Assembly: GCA_050261675.1 (NCBI GenBank)
Contig: JBLNDO010000051.1
Location: 1-64,000 of the forward strand
Direction: 5' to 3'
Origin: DASUBN01 sp050261675
GTDB lineage: Bacteria; Pseudomonadota; Gammaproteobacteria; Natronospirales; REEB76
Length of the DNA stretch: 64,000 bases
Part shown: piece after piece, positions 6,889 through 16,040 of the stretch
Layout of the letters: every line of letters starts with the position of its first letter
Numbering within the stretch: position 1 is the first letter of the stretch
Made by a program: the position numbers and the translations under genes
The notes under the pieces: model-generated
Told to the model about the DNA's origin: nothing
What the model saw: only the letters and a program-made list of their open reading frames with translations
Database searches by the model: none

Positions 6889-9800
6889 ATGAATAGCAAT
6901 CAGATCGGCAAGGCTGTGCGTTACGCTCTGGCGGCAGGCGCGGTCACCGCGTTGTCGGCGCCCGCGGCGTTCGCGGCGGATGCCACCACGACCACGGATC
7001 AGAATGCCAGCAACGCCAACCAGACTAGCACCGCACAACTGGGCAAGATCGAAGTGACGGGCACGCGCATCAAGCGCACCGACGTAGAAACCGCCCAGCC
7101 GGTGACCATCATCACCGCCGCGCAGCTGAAGCAGACAGGCCTCACCTCCATCGGCGACATCCTGCAGACCGTGACGCAGGCCGGAGCATCTCTCAACACT
7201 ACGTTCAACAACGGCGGCAACGGCCGCACCAACATCGACCTGCGGTTTCTGGGGCCGCAGCGCGTGCTGGTGCTCGTGAACGGCCGTCGCTGGATCACGG
7301 GCCTGGGCGGTCCGGGTCAACAGGGAGTGGATCTCAACCAGATCCCGGTTTCGGTGATTGACCACGTGGAAATCCTGCAGGACGGCGCCTCGGCCATTTA
7401 CGGTTCGGACGCCATCGCGGGCGTGGTGAACATCATCACGGTTAAGAACTATAACGGCGCGGAAGCTAATGCCTATACCAGCATCTACTCAGGCGAAGGC
7501 CACCACGACGGCAAGGTGCAGGAGTATGACTTCACTATCGGTTCCGCCGGTGATAAGGCCGGTGTGACCATGAATGTCACGTATGTGAATCAGCACGAAG
7601 TGTGGGCGGGTGCGCGTGACATCTCCAAGGAACCGGTGTGGGGCCAGAACACCACCGTGGGCAGCTCCGCTTCCCCATCGGGACGTTTCATCACGGTGCC
7701 GACAGCGAGTACCGGCGATACCAAGTGCTTCGGTACGGCGACCATCAACCCGACCTACGGCACCTGCGACATGACCCTGATCAATAGTCCGAAGCCAGGT
7801 TTTGCGGGTTCTCCGACCGGCCCGTCCGCCGCGAATTTCCGCGATTTCGCGCCTGCGGATCACTACAATTTCGCACCTCTGAACTACTTCGTCACCCCAA
7901 ACGAACGCACCAGCCTGTATACCCAGGCGCACTACGACATCTCCGACAACCTGACGTTTTCGACGGAGGTGGTGTTCAACAAGCGTAATTCACAGCAAGC
8001 TCTGGCGTCCTCACCCTTATTCCTGGGTCTGGCCGGCGCCAGTACCGCCAACGGCCAGCCCATCGGCGTCGGCAAGACCAACCCGTACAACCCATTTGGC
8101 GTCACCCTGAACGGCAATCTTTCGACCTGGAATCCGGCAACCCAGGACCTCTTGGTCTTCCTGGGCCGACGCCCGATCGAGGCGGGCCAGCGTCTATTCA
8201 GTGAGAACGTGGAGACCTTCCAGTTCGCCAGCGGTTTCAAGGGTTACTTCAATGTTGGCGGCAACGAATGGGATTGGGATCTCAGCTATGGTTATGGCAA
8301 TAACATTGAGTCGGACCTCACCACTGGCCTGTTCAATACCGAGCGTCTGGCCATCGCCTTGGATTCGCCGGGCGTCTCCTCCTGCGCTTCTCAGCCGGGC
8401 TGTGTGCCTTTCAACATCTTCGGCGGCGCCGGGTCGATCACTCAACCCATGCTGAACTATGTGTTGTACGAGGATCACAGTCTTGTTGAGGCCACCCAGC
8501 GGGATTACACCGGCAATCTGAACGGCAGCCTCGCGGACTTGCCGGCGGGTCCTCTGGGCTTCGCTCTAGGTTACGAGTACCTGCAGCAGGATGGACTCTC
8601 TCATCCGGATGCGACCACTTCTTCGGGCAATAGCTCGGGTAACGTGACGCAGCCGACCGACGGCCGCACCAAGACCAACGCGGAATACGTCGAGTTCGAC
8701 TTTCCGCTGGTGGCGGATGCCCCGGGCTTCAAGATGCTGGACCTGGACATCGCCAACCGCTGGTCGCAGTTCAAATGGTACGGCGGTATCCCGGGCACCA
8801 CGGCTTCGACCATCTTACATACCGCCAACGCCACCACGGGCCGCGCGGCCCTGAAGTGGCAGCCGTCGGACTCGCTGCTGGTTCGCGCTTCCTGGTCCCA
8901 GGGCTTCCGCGCCCCGAACATCAGCGAGTTGTTCTTCGGTGCGAGCGATGCCTTCCCGACGGTGTTCGATCCCTGCGCCAAGGGGCCGAATGGCAGTTGG
9001 GACGGCGTTCCAGCTGACCTGCCCCCGGGCTGCGGTACGGCACATACCCAGCCGAACGGACAGATCAAATCCACGGTGGGCGGTAACGCCAACCTGACGC
9101 CGGAGCGTTCCATCTCGAAGACCATCGGCTTCGTGTGGAACCCGGATTTCATCCCGGGCTTCGACTTCAGCATGGACTACTATCACATCGATCTTGAGAA
9201 CGCGATTACGGCCACGCCCCCGCAAGTGATCCTCAACAGCTGTTATGGTGCGAATGGTGCAAAGATCGACCCCAGCGAGTGCAAGTACATCGCGGTAGCA
9301 GGCGGTATCATCACTGACATCGTCGATTTAAACCGCAACATCGGCGGTTTCAAGACCAACGGTATCGACGTGGCGACACATTACAAGCTGCCGTCTACGT
9401 CCATCGGCGACTTCAAGATCAGCCTCGACTGGACATTCCTGAAATATGTCGACCAGATCCTGACGTCCTCCGTTTCGTCAGAATTGGCGGGCACGACCAC
9501 GCTCTTCGGCGGGTTCCCGAAACAGAGGGCCAACATCGGCCTCAACTGGAACTACGGGGACTGGTCCGCCATGTGGAACGCCGAGTACATCCACTCGATG
9601 GAAGAGGGCTGCTCCCACAATACCCTGTTCGGTGACAAGGGTGCCTTCCTCGGGTCGTGCTCGAATCCGGGTCCGCTGAGTCCGAACGGAAAGCAGTACA
9701 AATACGCCTATAACTATCTGGGCAACACGATCTATCACGACGTGCAGGCGACTTACCATCAGGACAGCATCAATACCGACTTCACCTTCGGTATCCGCAA

Positions 9801-9915
9801 CCTGTTCGATAAGCAACCGCCGGCGGCGCTGACAGCATTCGCCAACAGCTTCCTGCCAGCCTTCTACCGCGTGCCCGGCCGCGAGTTCTATGGCCGCATC
9901 TCGGTGAAGTTCTGA
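6889..9915 (+). CDS. TonB-dependent outer-membrane receptor
   Basis: A 1008-residue outer-membrane transporter. After a signal peptide (GAVTALSAPAAFAADA) comes a TonB box region (KIEVTGTRIKRTD), the plug domain with LVLVNGRRW, VEILQDGASAIYGSDAIAGV and VNIIT, then a beta-barrel with the late motifs VRASWSQGFRAPNISELF, NLTPERS and FGIRNLFDKQPP, ending in aromatic VKF. It takes up a ligand across the outer membrane using TonB-ExbB-ExbD energy; the family style is that of Xanthomonadales receptors for plant or peptide-derived compounds, and the ligand is unknown. The start at 6889 is chosen because GGAGG lies 9 nt upstream and it gives a clean signal peptide, although the frame is open to 6763. 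It is followed by a terminator. Confidence 0.95.
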   Translation: MNSNQIGKAVRYALAAGAVTALSAPAAFAADATTTTDQNASNANQTSTAQLGKIEVTGTRIKRTDVETAQPVTIITAAQLKQTGLTSIGDILQTVTQAGASLNTTFNNGGNGRTNIDLRFLGPQRVLVLVNGRRWITGLGGPGQQGVDLNQIPVSVIDHVEILQDGASAIYGSDAIAGVVNIITVKNYNGAEANAYTSIYSGEGHHDGKVQEYDFTIGSAGDKAGVTMNVTYVNQHEVWAGARDISKEPVWGQNTTVGSSASPSGRFITVPTASTGDTKCFGTATINPTYGTCDMTLINSPKPGFAGSPTGPSAANFRDFAPADHYNFAPLNYFVTPNERTSLYTQAHYDISDNLTFSTEVVFNKRNSQQALASSPLFLGLAGASTANGQPIGVGKTNPYNPFGVTLNGNLSTWNPATQDLLVFLGRRPIEAGQRLFSENVETFQFASGFKGYFNVGGNEWDWDLSYGYGNNIESDLTTGLFNTERLAIALDSPGVSSCASQPGCVPFNIFGGAGSITQPMLNYVLYEDHSLVEATQRDYTGNLNGSLADLPAGPLGFALGYEYLQQDGLSHPDATTSSGNSSGNVTQPTDGRTKTNAEYVEFDFPLVADAPGFKMLDLDIANRWSQFKWYGGIPGTTASTILHTANATTGRAALKWQPSDSLLVRASWSQGFRAPNISELFFGASDAFPTVFDPCAKGPNGSWDGVPADLPPGCGTAHTQPNGQIKSTVGGNANLTPERSISKTIGFVWNPDFIPGFDFSMDYYHIDLENAITATPPQVILNSCYGANGAKIDPSECKYIAVAGGIITDIVDLNRNIGGFKTNGIDVATHYKLPSTSIGDFKISLDWTFLKYVDQILTSSVSSELAGTTTLFGGFPKQRANIGLNWNYGDWSAMWNAEYIHSMEEGCSHNTLFGDKGAFLGSCSNPGPLSPNGKQYKYAYNYLGNTIYHDVQATYHQDSINTDFTFGIRNLFDKQPPAALTAFANSFLPAFYRVPGREFYGRISVKF

Positions 9916-9943
9916 AGCGAAAGATCTCCTAGAGGCAAGCCTG

Positions 9944-9970
9944 AGAGGCCCCGTAAGGGGCCTCTTTTTT
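9944..9970 (+). terminator. Intrinsic terminator of the TonB-dependent receptor gene
   Basis: AGAGGCCCC at 9944-9952 pairs with GGGGCCTCT at 9957-9965 around a GTAA loop, followed by a run of T. It lies 28 bp after the receptor stop. Confidence 0.92.
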
Positions 9971-9995
9971 GGGCACGTCGGGACGAACCTGGGGG

Positions 9996-10793
9996 TCAGC
10001 CGATACGCTTGTCGCCGGCTTTCTTCCAAGTGGTGAGCAGGGCGTGGATGTCGCGCTTGTAGGTGCAGCCCGAGGTGACCCGGGCATCGCCGGTGAGCAA
10101 GAAGTCATAGCAGTTACCCGCCGAACGCACCTCCCGGACCTGCTCCAGGTTCACGATGGTCGAGCGGTGGACCCGGAGGAAGGGCAGGCCGGAGAGTTTC
10201 TCCTCCATCTGCGAGATGCGGTCGCTGGTGTGGATGATTTCGCCGGTGGTCATGTGGATGTTAACGTAGTCACGGTCGGCCCGGATACAGCGCATGTGGC
10301 CGGCATCCAGGAAGCGCACCCGGCGACCGATTTTCACCGGCACCCTTTCCGGTTGGGTACGGGGCGCCGGCGCGGTTCCGCCGAGGCGCTTCAGCATCAT
10401 GTCCACATCGATGCGCCCGGTGGAGCGGAAGTCCCTCTCCAGGTGGCCGCGAATGCGTTTCAGGGCGGTGTCGAAACGCTGGGTGTCGAAGGGTTTCAGG
10501 AGGTAGTCCACCGCGTCGTATTCGAAGGCGCGCACGGCGTAGCCGTCGTAGGCGGTGGTCATCACCGTGTAGGGCTTAGGTCCGTCCGCCTGGCTGAGCA
10601 ACTCCATGCCGCCCATCTCGGGCATTTCCACGTCTAGGAACACGGCGTCCGGCGAAAGTTCCTTGAGCTTTTTCAGGCCGTCTCGCCCGTCGCCGCATTC
10701 CGCCACCACTTCGAAGTCGGCATGCGGCTGGAGCAGGGCACGGATTTTGCCGCGGGCCAAGGGTTCGTCGTCCACGATGAGCACACGGATCAT
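9996..10793 (-). CDS. LytTR family response regulator (first of two)
   Basis: A 265-residue response regulator. The receiver domain (1-120) has the acidic pair VDDE, the phosphoacceptor in VFLDVEMPEM (Asp54), the Thr in VMTTAY and Lys in LLKPFD. The C-terminal LytTR DNA-binding domain spans about 150-250 (DYVNIHMTTGE, LPFLRVHRSTIVNLEQV). Such proteins bind direct-repeat sites to control cell-surface or regulatory genes. It follows the kinase and second regulator genes in the same direction, 153 bp after the latter, and has its own ribosome-binding site (GGAGA), so it may also be expressed separately. Confidence 0.93.
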   Translation of the reverse strand: MIRVLIVDDEPLARGKIRALLQPHADFEVVAECGDGRDGLKKLKELSPDAVFLDVEMPEMGGMELLSQADGPKPYTVMTTAYDGYAVRAFEYDAVDYLLKPFDTQRFDTALKRIRGHLERDFRSTGRIDVDMMLKRLGGTAPAPRTQPERVPVKIGRRVRFLDAGHMRCIRADRDYVNIHMTTGEIIHTSDRISQMEEKLSGLPFLRVHRSTIVNLEQVREVRSAGNCYDFLLTGDARVTSGCTYKRDIHALLTTWKKAGDKRIG

Positions 10794-10946
10794 GTCTGTC
10801 TCCGGCGGATGGGTAAAGCTTGAGACTGCCCCAAGTCACAGGTTACGCCAAGACGGGAAAACGCGGACGAATCGCGCCGGTTGCGGGACGTTACGCACTC
10901 TGCGCGCGACAGACCGGGCCTTTTGCGGGATGAAAGCACCCGGCGG

Positions 10947-11723
10947 CTATTGCCGGTGGGCGCGCTGGTCCAGGAGGCGCTTGACGTTGCCGCGGTAGGT
11001 GGAACCCGAGACGAAGCGCGCGCCGTCGCTCATGAGAAATTCGTAATCCCCGTGCTTCTTGGGTTTCATCTCCCGCACGTGGTCAAGGTTCACCAGCACC
11101 GAGCGATGGATGCGCACGAAACCCGCCTCCACCACCTGCTGCTCGATGTCCTTCATGCGCTCGCGGATACGCAGTTCCTCCCCGGCGATTCGCAGCTTCA
11201 AGTAATCCCCTTCGGCCTGGATGTAGAGGATGGCGGCGGCGTCCAGGGGGCGGATGCCGGTGCCCACTTTCACCATCAGCCGCGACTTGCCGAGCCGTTT
11301 TTCCAGGAGAGCGGCGAACTGCTCGGTTATCACGGCGTCCGGTGCCGCCTGGGGTGGGGTTGTGCCCAGCAAGCGGCGGGCGCGGGCGAGGGCGCGCTCG
11401 AAGCGCGTGATATCGAAGGGTTTCAGCAGGTAATCCACCGCCTCCACCTCGAATGCCTGGGCAGCGTATTCGCTGTAGGCGGTGGTGAAGATGACGTAGG
11501 GCAGCCGGTCCAAGCCAAGCTGTTCCAGCGCCTCGAAGCCCCCCAATTCCGGCATCTGGATGTCGAGGAACAGGAGGTCAGGATGCTCGCGGCGCACCGC
11601 CTCCACCACCTCTCGCCCGTTCTGGCAGGTACCGATGAGCTTGAGGTCCGGCGTTGCCTCGATGAGATTCGCCAGCTTCAGGCGTGCATGGGGCTCATCG
11701 TCCGCGACCAATACCCTGATCAC
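10947..11723 (-). CDS. LytTR family response regulator (second), translationally linked to a LytS-type kinase
   Basis: A 258-residue receiver plus LytTR regulator. Conserved residues are present: VADDE, phosphoacceptor in LLFLDIQMPEL (Asp54), TTAYSEYA and LLKPFD, then LytTR motifs DYLKLRIAGEEL and GFVRIHRSVLVNLDHV. The GTG start at 11723 is chosen because GGGAGG lies upstream at good spacing and it begins 2 nt after the kinase stop; the frame is open further upstream but that part only overlaps the kinase gene. It is the likely direct partner of the adjacent kinase. It is clearly homologous to the regulator at 9996-10793 but too diverged to be a recent duplicate. Confidence 0.92.
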   Translation of the reverse strand: MIRVLVADDEPHARLKLANLIEATPDLKLIGTCQNGREVVEAVRREHPDLLFLDIQMPELGGFEALEQLGLDRLPYVIFTTAYSEYAAQAFEVEAVDYLLKPFDITRFERALARARRLLGTTPPQAAPDAVITEQFAALLEKRLGKSRLMVKVGTGIRPLDAAAILYIQAEGDYLKLRIAGEELRIRERMKDIEQQVVEAGFVRIHRSVLVNLDHVREMKPKKHGDYEFLMSDGARFVSGSTYRGNVKRLLDQRAHRQ

Positions 11724-11725
11724 GT

Positions 11726-12856
11726 TCAGCCTCCCGCCTGGTAGGGTATGCAGATGCGTGAGGACCAGCGTTGTCCCGGGACGGGTTGCGAGGAGAGGAT
11801 AAAGTCGCCACCGTAGATGGCGAACAAGCGCTCGCGCACGTTGTTGAGCCCGATGCCCATCTTGCGGTCGGCACTCACCGGCGCCTCGCCCCGGAAATCG
11901 TTGCATACCTCGAGCACCAGGGTCTCGCCGCCGCAGCGAACCGTCACGGTCACCTGGTTGCGGGCGCTGGAACTCGAGATGCCGTACTTGATGGCGTTCT
12001 CGATCAAGGGCTGCAGGATCAGGCTCGGCACCCGCGCGGCAAGGCTGGCCTCGTCCGCGTCGAAGCGCGTGCTCAGGCGGTCCTCAAAGCGGGTTTCCTC
12101 GATGGAAAGATAGCGCCGTGCGTAGTCAAGCTCCTCGCGCACCGTGGCGAACTCCCGCTGGCCGTCGCGGAGCGTGATACGCAGCACGTCGCTCAAGTCC
12201 GCCAGCAGCTTGTCTGCGCGGCGCGTATCCGTGAACAGGAGCGAGGAAATAGTGTGCAGGCTGTTGAACAGGAAGTGTGGGTTGAGTTGGCTGCGCAGCG
12301 TGTCCAAGCGAGCGTTTAGCCAGAGTGCATACAGGTCCGTGGTACGCATGCGCTCGTTCTCGAGGTCCAGCCGTGCGTTCACGACGAAGATGATGAACAG
12401 CCCCAGCAGGTAGACGACGAAATTGAACAAGGTATCCAGCAGCCAGGGGTCGGCGACGAAGCCCGCGTCCAGCAGGCTGAGGTAATGCGTGCCGGGGGAG
12501 TTGATGTTGCCAGTGGCGAGGTAGATTCCAATCACCAGGAAAAGGCGTGCCAGGGACGCGAAGCCGAAACCGAGCAGTGTGTGCGCCAGGAACGCAGTCA
12601 GCGGCTGCTTCAGCAGCCGCGGGATCTGCATAGCCGCGAGGTAGCAGAGCACCAGGATCGGCAGCAACAACACGTGTGCCACGACATGTGCATCGATCTG
12701 GCCGCGGCTGAGGCTTGAACCCTGCCAGGGGTAAAGTGCGGCCACCGCGAGGTCCCAACCTAGGTCGAAGGCCCAGAGCAGTACCGTGAGCGCCACCAAC
12801 AGCAGGCCGCGGTTCACGGTACGCAGGGGCGGCAGGCGCGCGAACAGGCTGGACAC
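11726..12856 (-). CDS. LytS-type sensor histidine kinase
   Basis: A 376-residue membrane kinase. About four membrane helices occupy residues 15-160 without a recognisable periplasmic sensor domain, so it may sense a membrane signal. The His_kinase motif LRSQLNPHFLFNSLHTI places the phosphoacceptor at His194. The ATP-binding part has the N box LQPLIENAIKYG and the G box GIGLNNVRERL. This is the AlgZ/LytS/YehU class, which pairs with LytTR regulators. It heads a kinase-regulator-regulator cluster on the minus strand. In Pseudomonas and Xanthomonas the AlgZ/AlgR pair is the best-known relative, but here two regulators follow one kinase. Confidence 0.92.
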   Translation of the reverse strand: MSSLFARLPPLRTVNRGLLLVALTVLLWAFDLGWDLAVAALYPWQGSSLSRGQIDAHVVAHVLLLPILVLCYLAAMQIPRLLKQPLTAFLAHTLLGFGFASLARLFLVIGIYLATGNINSPGTHYLSLLDAGFVADPWLLDTLFNFVVYLLGLFIIFVVNARLDLENERMRTTDLYALWLNARLDTLRSQLNPHFLFNSLHTISSLLFTDTRRADKLLADLSDVLRITLRDGQREFATVREELDYARRYLSIEETRFEDRLSTRFDADEASLAARVPSLILQPLIENAIKYGISSSSARNQVTVTVRCGGETLVLEVCNDFRGEAPVSADRKMGIGLNNVRERLFAIYGGDFILSSQPVPGQRWSSRICIPYQAGG

Positions 12857-12984
12857 AGGGTTTAAGGGCTCCGGGAGATATTCGTCGCGAAAATAGCAGA
12901 CTTCGCCGTGAGCCGACAGACACGGCGCGGAGAGGGCTTAGAACGCGGCGAACAGGCCCATTTACGCGATGGACAGGCTGGATT

Positions 12985-13263
12985 TCAGGCGATGTCGTCC
13001 GCGGGCGGCAGCCAGTCCGCGGGGTGCTCGTGGAAGCGGATGAAGGGCCCGTAAGCCGTGGCCATGCACGTGGCCGCCTGTTTGTATTGCAGCAGCGTGC
13101 CTTGGTGGCCGTTCGGGCAATTCACGACGTCGGTGTCCTTCAGCTTGTAGAACACCCGCGCCGGGATCTCCACCCGCTGCGGCGGGTCGCAGAGCTGGCA
13201 GCACACGGGCGCATCATGGAACATGATGTGTGGGCCGTACCGATGGCGTCCCATGTGCAGCAT
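12985..13263 (-). CDS. Small cysteine- and histidine-rich hypothetical protein
   Basis: A 92-residue protein with CCQLCDPPQ and NCPNGHQG, which could hold a metal ion in a zinc-ribbon-like site, and several flanking histidines (MGRHRYGPHIMFHD). It has no signal peptide or membrane helix. I do not recognise the family. Internal methionines give alternative starts. A divergent zinc-ribbon gene begins at 13455, so two small putative metal-binding proteins share one intergenic region. The gap 12857-12984 holds only the kinase promoter region. Confidence 0.6.
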   Translation of the reverse strand: MLHMGRHRYGPHIMFHDAPVCCQLCDPPQRVEIPARVFYKLKDTDVVNCPNGHQGTLLQYKQAATCMATAYGPFIRFHEHPADWLPPADDIA

Positions 13264-13454
13264 CCGCCGTCATCCGCGAGAGGACATGGCCGCAGTCTAG
13301 GCTAGCGCGCTGGGGGTGCCAGTCGGACGCCGCCTACACGTGCTGTAAGCGCCTGCGTACGCGGGGAAAATCGTGTCACCCTTGCGACGCTTGCGCCGAG
13401 ACGGCGGAGTAGTATCCTTGGCCCTCTGCACCGCGGGGGATGGGGGATTCAGCG

Positions 13455-13679
13455 ATGAACACCGTGATCGTGGACGTGGACGTGCATATGGCCTGTCCGA
13501 GCTGCAAGAAAGAGATCACCCAGAAGCTGCGATGGATGGAGCACAACCCCGAGTTCAAGTGCCCGGGTTGCGGCCACAAGATCGAGAAATACGCCGACCA
13601 GCTGCTACGGGTGCGCCACGAGCTCAACCTGCTGGACGAGGCCGAGAAAGCCGCCAAGAAGTTCCGGATCAACCTTTAA
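13455..13679 (+). CDS. Small zinc-ribbon-like protein
   Basis: A 74-residue protein with two CxxC knuckles, ACPSCKKE and KCPGCGHK, about 22 residues apart, followed by a charged helix (LLRVRHELNLLDEAEKAAKK). This is the layout of small zinc-ribbon proteins of unknown function. The start at 13455 is preferred over the in-frame ATG at 13440 because a GGGGGA ribosome-binding site lies 8 nt upstream. The 3' end overlaps the convergent gene by 11 bp. Confidence 0.75.
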   Translation: MNTVIVDVDVHMACPSCKKEITQKLRWMEHNPEFKCPGCGHKIEKYADQLLRVRHELNLLDEAEKAAKKFRINL

Positions 13680-13962
13680 TCTTGTCTTCCGCTTTGACGT
13701 AGCTCCGCGTACCCGTCGCTGCGTCGTAGTACACCTCGAACAGTTCCCCGCTGACCGGATCCACGAAGCGTTCACCCGTGGGCTTTCCGCGGGCGGCGTT
13801 CTGGGCCGGCTTGTAGCGCCAGCGTTCGAAGGCTGTGCCCACGGCCAGGAGCGCGCCGAGGATGAGTGCCGGCAGGCCCTGGGGGACGCCGACGGAGAGC
13901 GCCAGCGCACCGCCCGCCAGCAGCAGCACGCCGAAGCCCAGGAGCAGCGCACGCAGCTTCAA
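13669..13962 (-). CDS. Small membrane protein, co-transcribed with YbjQ-like gene
   Basis: A 97-residue protein with two N-terminal hydrophobic helices (LRALLLGFGVLLLAGGALAL and LPALILGALLAVGTAF) and a soluble tail with GERFVDPVSGELFEVYYDAATGTRSYV. Its start overlaps the stop of the YbjQ-like gene in an ATGA arrangement, indicating translational coupling. Function is unknown. Confidence 0.75.
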   Translation of the reverse strand: MKLRALLLGFGVLLLAGGALALSVGVPQGLPALILGALLAVGTAFERWRYKPAQNAARGKPTGERFVDPVSGELFEVYYDAATGTRSYVKAEDKIKG

Positions 13963-14279
13963 GCCTTCTCCAACACCACGGCGGTGCCGTAAGCCACGAT
14001 CTCACTCATCACCTGGCCGATCTCGGAGGAATCGAAGCGCATCATGATGATGGCGTTGGCGCCCATGGCGCCGGCGTTCTGCACCATGCGGTCCACGGCG
14101 TGACGGCGCGCTTCCTCCAGGAGTTCGGTGTATTCGGTGATCTCGCCGCCCACGATGGAGCGCAGGCCGGCGAGGATGTTGCCGCCGAGGCCGCGGCTCC
14201 TTACCACCAGCCCGAACACCTGTCCCTTGGTCTCCTTCACCCGGTAACCGGCGACATTCTCGGTTGTAGCCACAATCAT
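13959..14279 (-). CDS. YbjQ family (UPF0145) protein
   Basis: A 106-residue member of the YbjQ/UPF0145 family, recognised by TTENVAGYRV, GLVVRSRGLGGNILAGLRSIVGG, ELLEEARRHAVDRM and GANAIIMMRFDSSEI. These proteins form pentameric rings by structure and are often labelled putative heavy-metal-binding, but the role is not established. A GGGAGA ribosome-binding site precedes the ATG. It is the first gene of a two-gene unit with a small membrane protein. Confidence 0.9.
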   Translation of the reverse strand: MIVATTENVAGYRVKETKGQVFGLVVRSRGLGGNILAGLRSIVGGEITEYTELLEEARRHAVDRMVQNAGAMGANAIIMMRFDSSEIGQVMSEIVAYGTAVVLEKA

Positions 14280-14327
14280 GGAAATCTCCCGTGATGGACT
14301 GATCAGGATTCTATCTCCGCTGGAGGC

Positions 14328-15257
14328 TCAGGTCTTCTGCTCCGCCGGCTTTCGCGCGGCACCGAAATACAGGATCAGGCATACCGCCGCCACGATGATG
14401 CCTCCCGCCAGCGCCACCCGCGCGGTGACGGCTTCGCCCGCCAGCGCCCAGCCCAGGAACACCGCGATCACCGGGTTTACGAAGGCATAGGTGGAAGCCC
14501 GCGCCGGCGTCGTGACCTTGAGCAGCCAGACGTAAGCGGAGAACCCGAGCAGCGAACCGAAAATCACGAGGTAGCCGAGCGCGATCCAGGACTTCGCGGT
14601 GGCGCCGGCGAGGTGCAGCGCCGCCCCTTCCCCCGAGAGGAAGCTCGCGGCCCACAGTGCCGCACCACCCGCGAGCATCTCCATGGCAATGCCGAGGAAG
14701 GTGGAGGAGGGCAGCGGTGCACGGTGGGCGTACAGGGAGCCCACCGCCCATGACACGGTGGCAGTAAGTAGAATGGCGACGCCCGCAGGACTCACGTGGT
14801 CGGGCACTGAACCCGCGCCGGGCAGTACCAGGATCCCCAGGCCCACGATGCCGAGTACCAGGCCCATCAGCACATAGGGCTTTGGCGCGGTGCGCTGTTC
14901 GGCGGCGTTGAGCAGCACCATCCAGAAGGGCACCGCCGCCACAATCAAGGCCGCGATACCCGAAGGCACCGTCTGCTCCGCCATGGACACGAGGCCGTTG
15001 CCGCCGAGCAGCAGCAGCACGCCGAGGAGCGCGGCGCTCTTCCAGTGCTGTAGCGTCGGCTTTGCCGCCCCGAGGCGACGCATCAGGACATAGAGTAGTG
15101 CGCCAGCGATCAGGTAGCGGGTGCCCGCCATGAAGAGCGGAGGCAGGCTCGCCACCGCGAAGCGGATGCCGAGGTAGGTGGAACCCCACAGTATGTAGAC
15201 CGCGGCGAACCCCAGGGCGACGCGGCTCGCGGGCACATGTCCGTCATGCGTGCTCAT
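14328..15257 (-). CDS. EamA family drug/metabolite exporter (YedA-like)
   Basis: A 309-residue inner-membrane transporter with ten predicted helices arranged as two EamA repeats. The first repeat opens with AAVYILWGSTYLGIRFAV and contains SMAEQTVPSGIAALI; the second contains WAVGSLYAHR and ARASTYAFVNPVIAVFLGWA. This matches the YedA/RhaT-like subgroup of the drug/metabolite transporter superfamily, which exports amino acids or small metabolites. It starts 6 bp after the stop of the ArsR-type gene and is probably in its transcript. Confidence 0.9.
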   Translation of the reverse strand: MSTHDGHVPASRVALGFAAVYILWGSTYLGIRFAVASLPPLFMAGTRYLIAGALLYVLMRRLGAAKPTLQHWKSAALLGVLLLLGGNGLVSMAEQTVPSGIAALIVAAVPFWMVLLNAAEQRTAPKPYVLMGLVLGIVGLGILVLPGAGSVPDHVSPAGVAILLTATVSWAVGSLYAHRAPLPSSTFLGIAMEMLAGGAALWAASFLSGEGAALHLAGATAKSWIALGYLVIFGSLLGFSAYVWLLKVTTPARASTYAFVNPVIAVFLGWALAGEAVTARVALAGGIIVAAVCLILYFGAARKPAEQKT

Positions 15258-15263
15258 GTGTGC

Positions 15264-15962
15264 TCACCAATCCTTCAGGCCGAAACGGCGCGAGAATTCG
15301 CGGCGTCCGGCGGGCGTCACGCTCAGCGCGCGGCTGTCCAGCTGTTTGTTGAGCCACCGGTGCTTGATGGCCATGGCCAGGAACGCGGCGCCCAGGGCGC
15401 CGGCGAGGTGCGGCCGCCGTTCGCTCCAGTCGAGGCAGGCGCAGGCGAAGCGCCGGCGCTGGGCACGCAGGGAGGGGAGATCCATGCCCAGTTCCTCGAA
15501 GCCTTCCGTGCCCTCGGGCGTGAGTTCATAGGCGCCGTCCTCCGGGGCGTGCCGGAACCAGCCGAGGTCCTGGAAGCGCCGGTGCAGCGCGACGCCCAGC
15601 GCGCCCGCCAAGTGGTCGTAGCAGCTGCGGGCGGCCCGGAGGTGCAGAGGTGTGTTGGGTACGTAGCGCCCGCGGGGCGCGCCTGCGATGACCGTCAGCG
15701 CCTCGAGGGCCGTGGCCACCTGCGGTCCCTCCAGGCTGTAATAGCGGCATTTCCCCTGGCGGATCACTTTCACGAGGTGCTGCGCCCTGAGCCGCGACAA
15801 GTGCACGCTGGCGGTGGAAGGGCTTACCTCCGCCACCATGGCAAGCTCGGTGCTGGTGCGGGCACGGCCGTCCATGAGGCAGTAGAGCATGCGGGTGCGG
15901 GCCGGCTCGGCGATAGCGGCGGCTACCGCCGACATGGGTGGATCCGGGGAGAGGAATTCCAT
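15264..15962 (-). CDS. ArsR-type winged-helix transcriptional regulator with C-terminal extension
   Basis: A 232-residue regulator. The N-terminal winged helix runs from AAAIAEPARTRMLYCLMDG through TSTELAMVAEVSPSTASVHLSRL to GKCRYYSLEG, the ArsR pattern, but no cysteine metal-binding box is seen in the recognition helix. The C-terminal half (from about residue 105) is longer than in small ArsR proteins. The ATG at 15962 is chosen by analogy with the helix start; an alternative ATG lies at 15935. It is divergent from the exported hydrolase at 16041 and upstream of the EamA exporter, which may be its targets. Confidence 0.85.
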   Translation of the reverse strand: MEFLSPDPPMSAVAAAIAEPARTRMLYCLMDGRARTSTELAMVAEVSPSTASVHLSRLRAQHLVKVIRQGKCRYYSLEGPQVATALEALTVIAGAPRGRYVPNTPLHLRAARSCYDHLAGALGVALHRRFQDLGWFRHAPEDGAYELTPEGTEGFEELGMDLPSLRAQRRRFACACLDWSERRPHLAGALGAAFLAMAIKHRWLNKQLDSRALSVTPAGRREFSRRFGLKDW

Positions 15963-15988
15963 GCTTTTATCGTAATCGAAGTGTTGAA

Positions 15989-16019
15989 GGCGGGCAATGC
16001 CGACACTGGGTAGCCCGCC
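15989..16019. promoter_or_regulatory. Inverted repeat in the ArsR/hydrolase divergent region
   Basis: GGCGGGC at 15989-15995 and GCCCGCC at 16013-16019 are perfect 7-bp inverted arms separated by 17 bp, within the 78-bp region between the two divergent start codons. It could be an operator or an mRNA hairpin upstream of the hydrolase ribosome-binding site. GC-rich arms make chance occurrence fairly likely. Confidence 0.3.
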
Positions 16020-16040
16020 CCGAATAGATAGGAGCCACCC

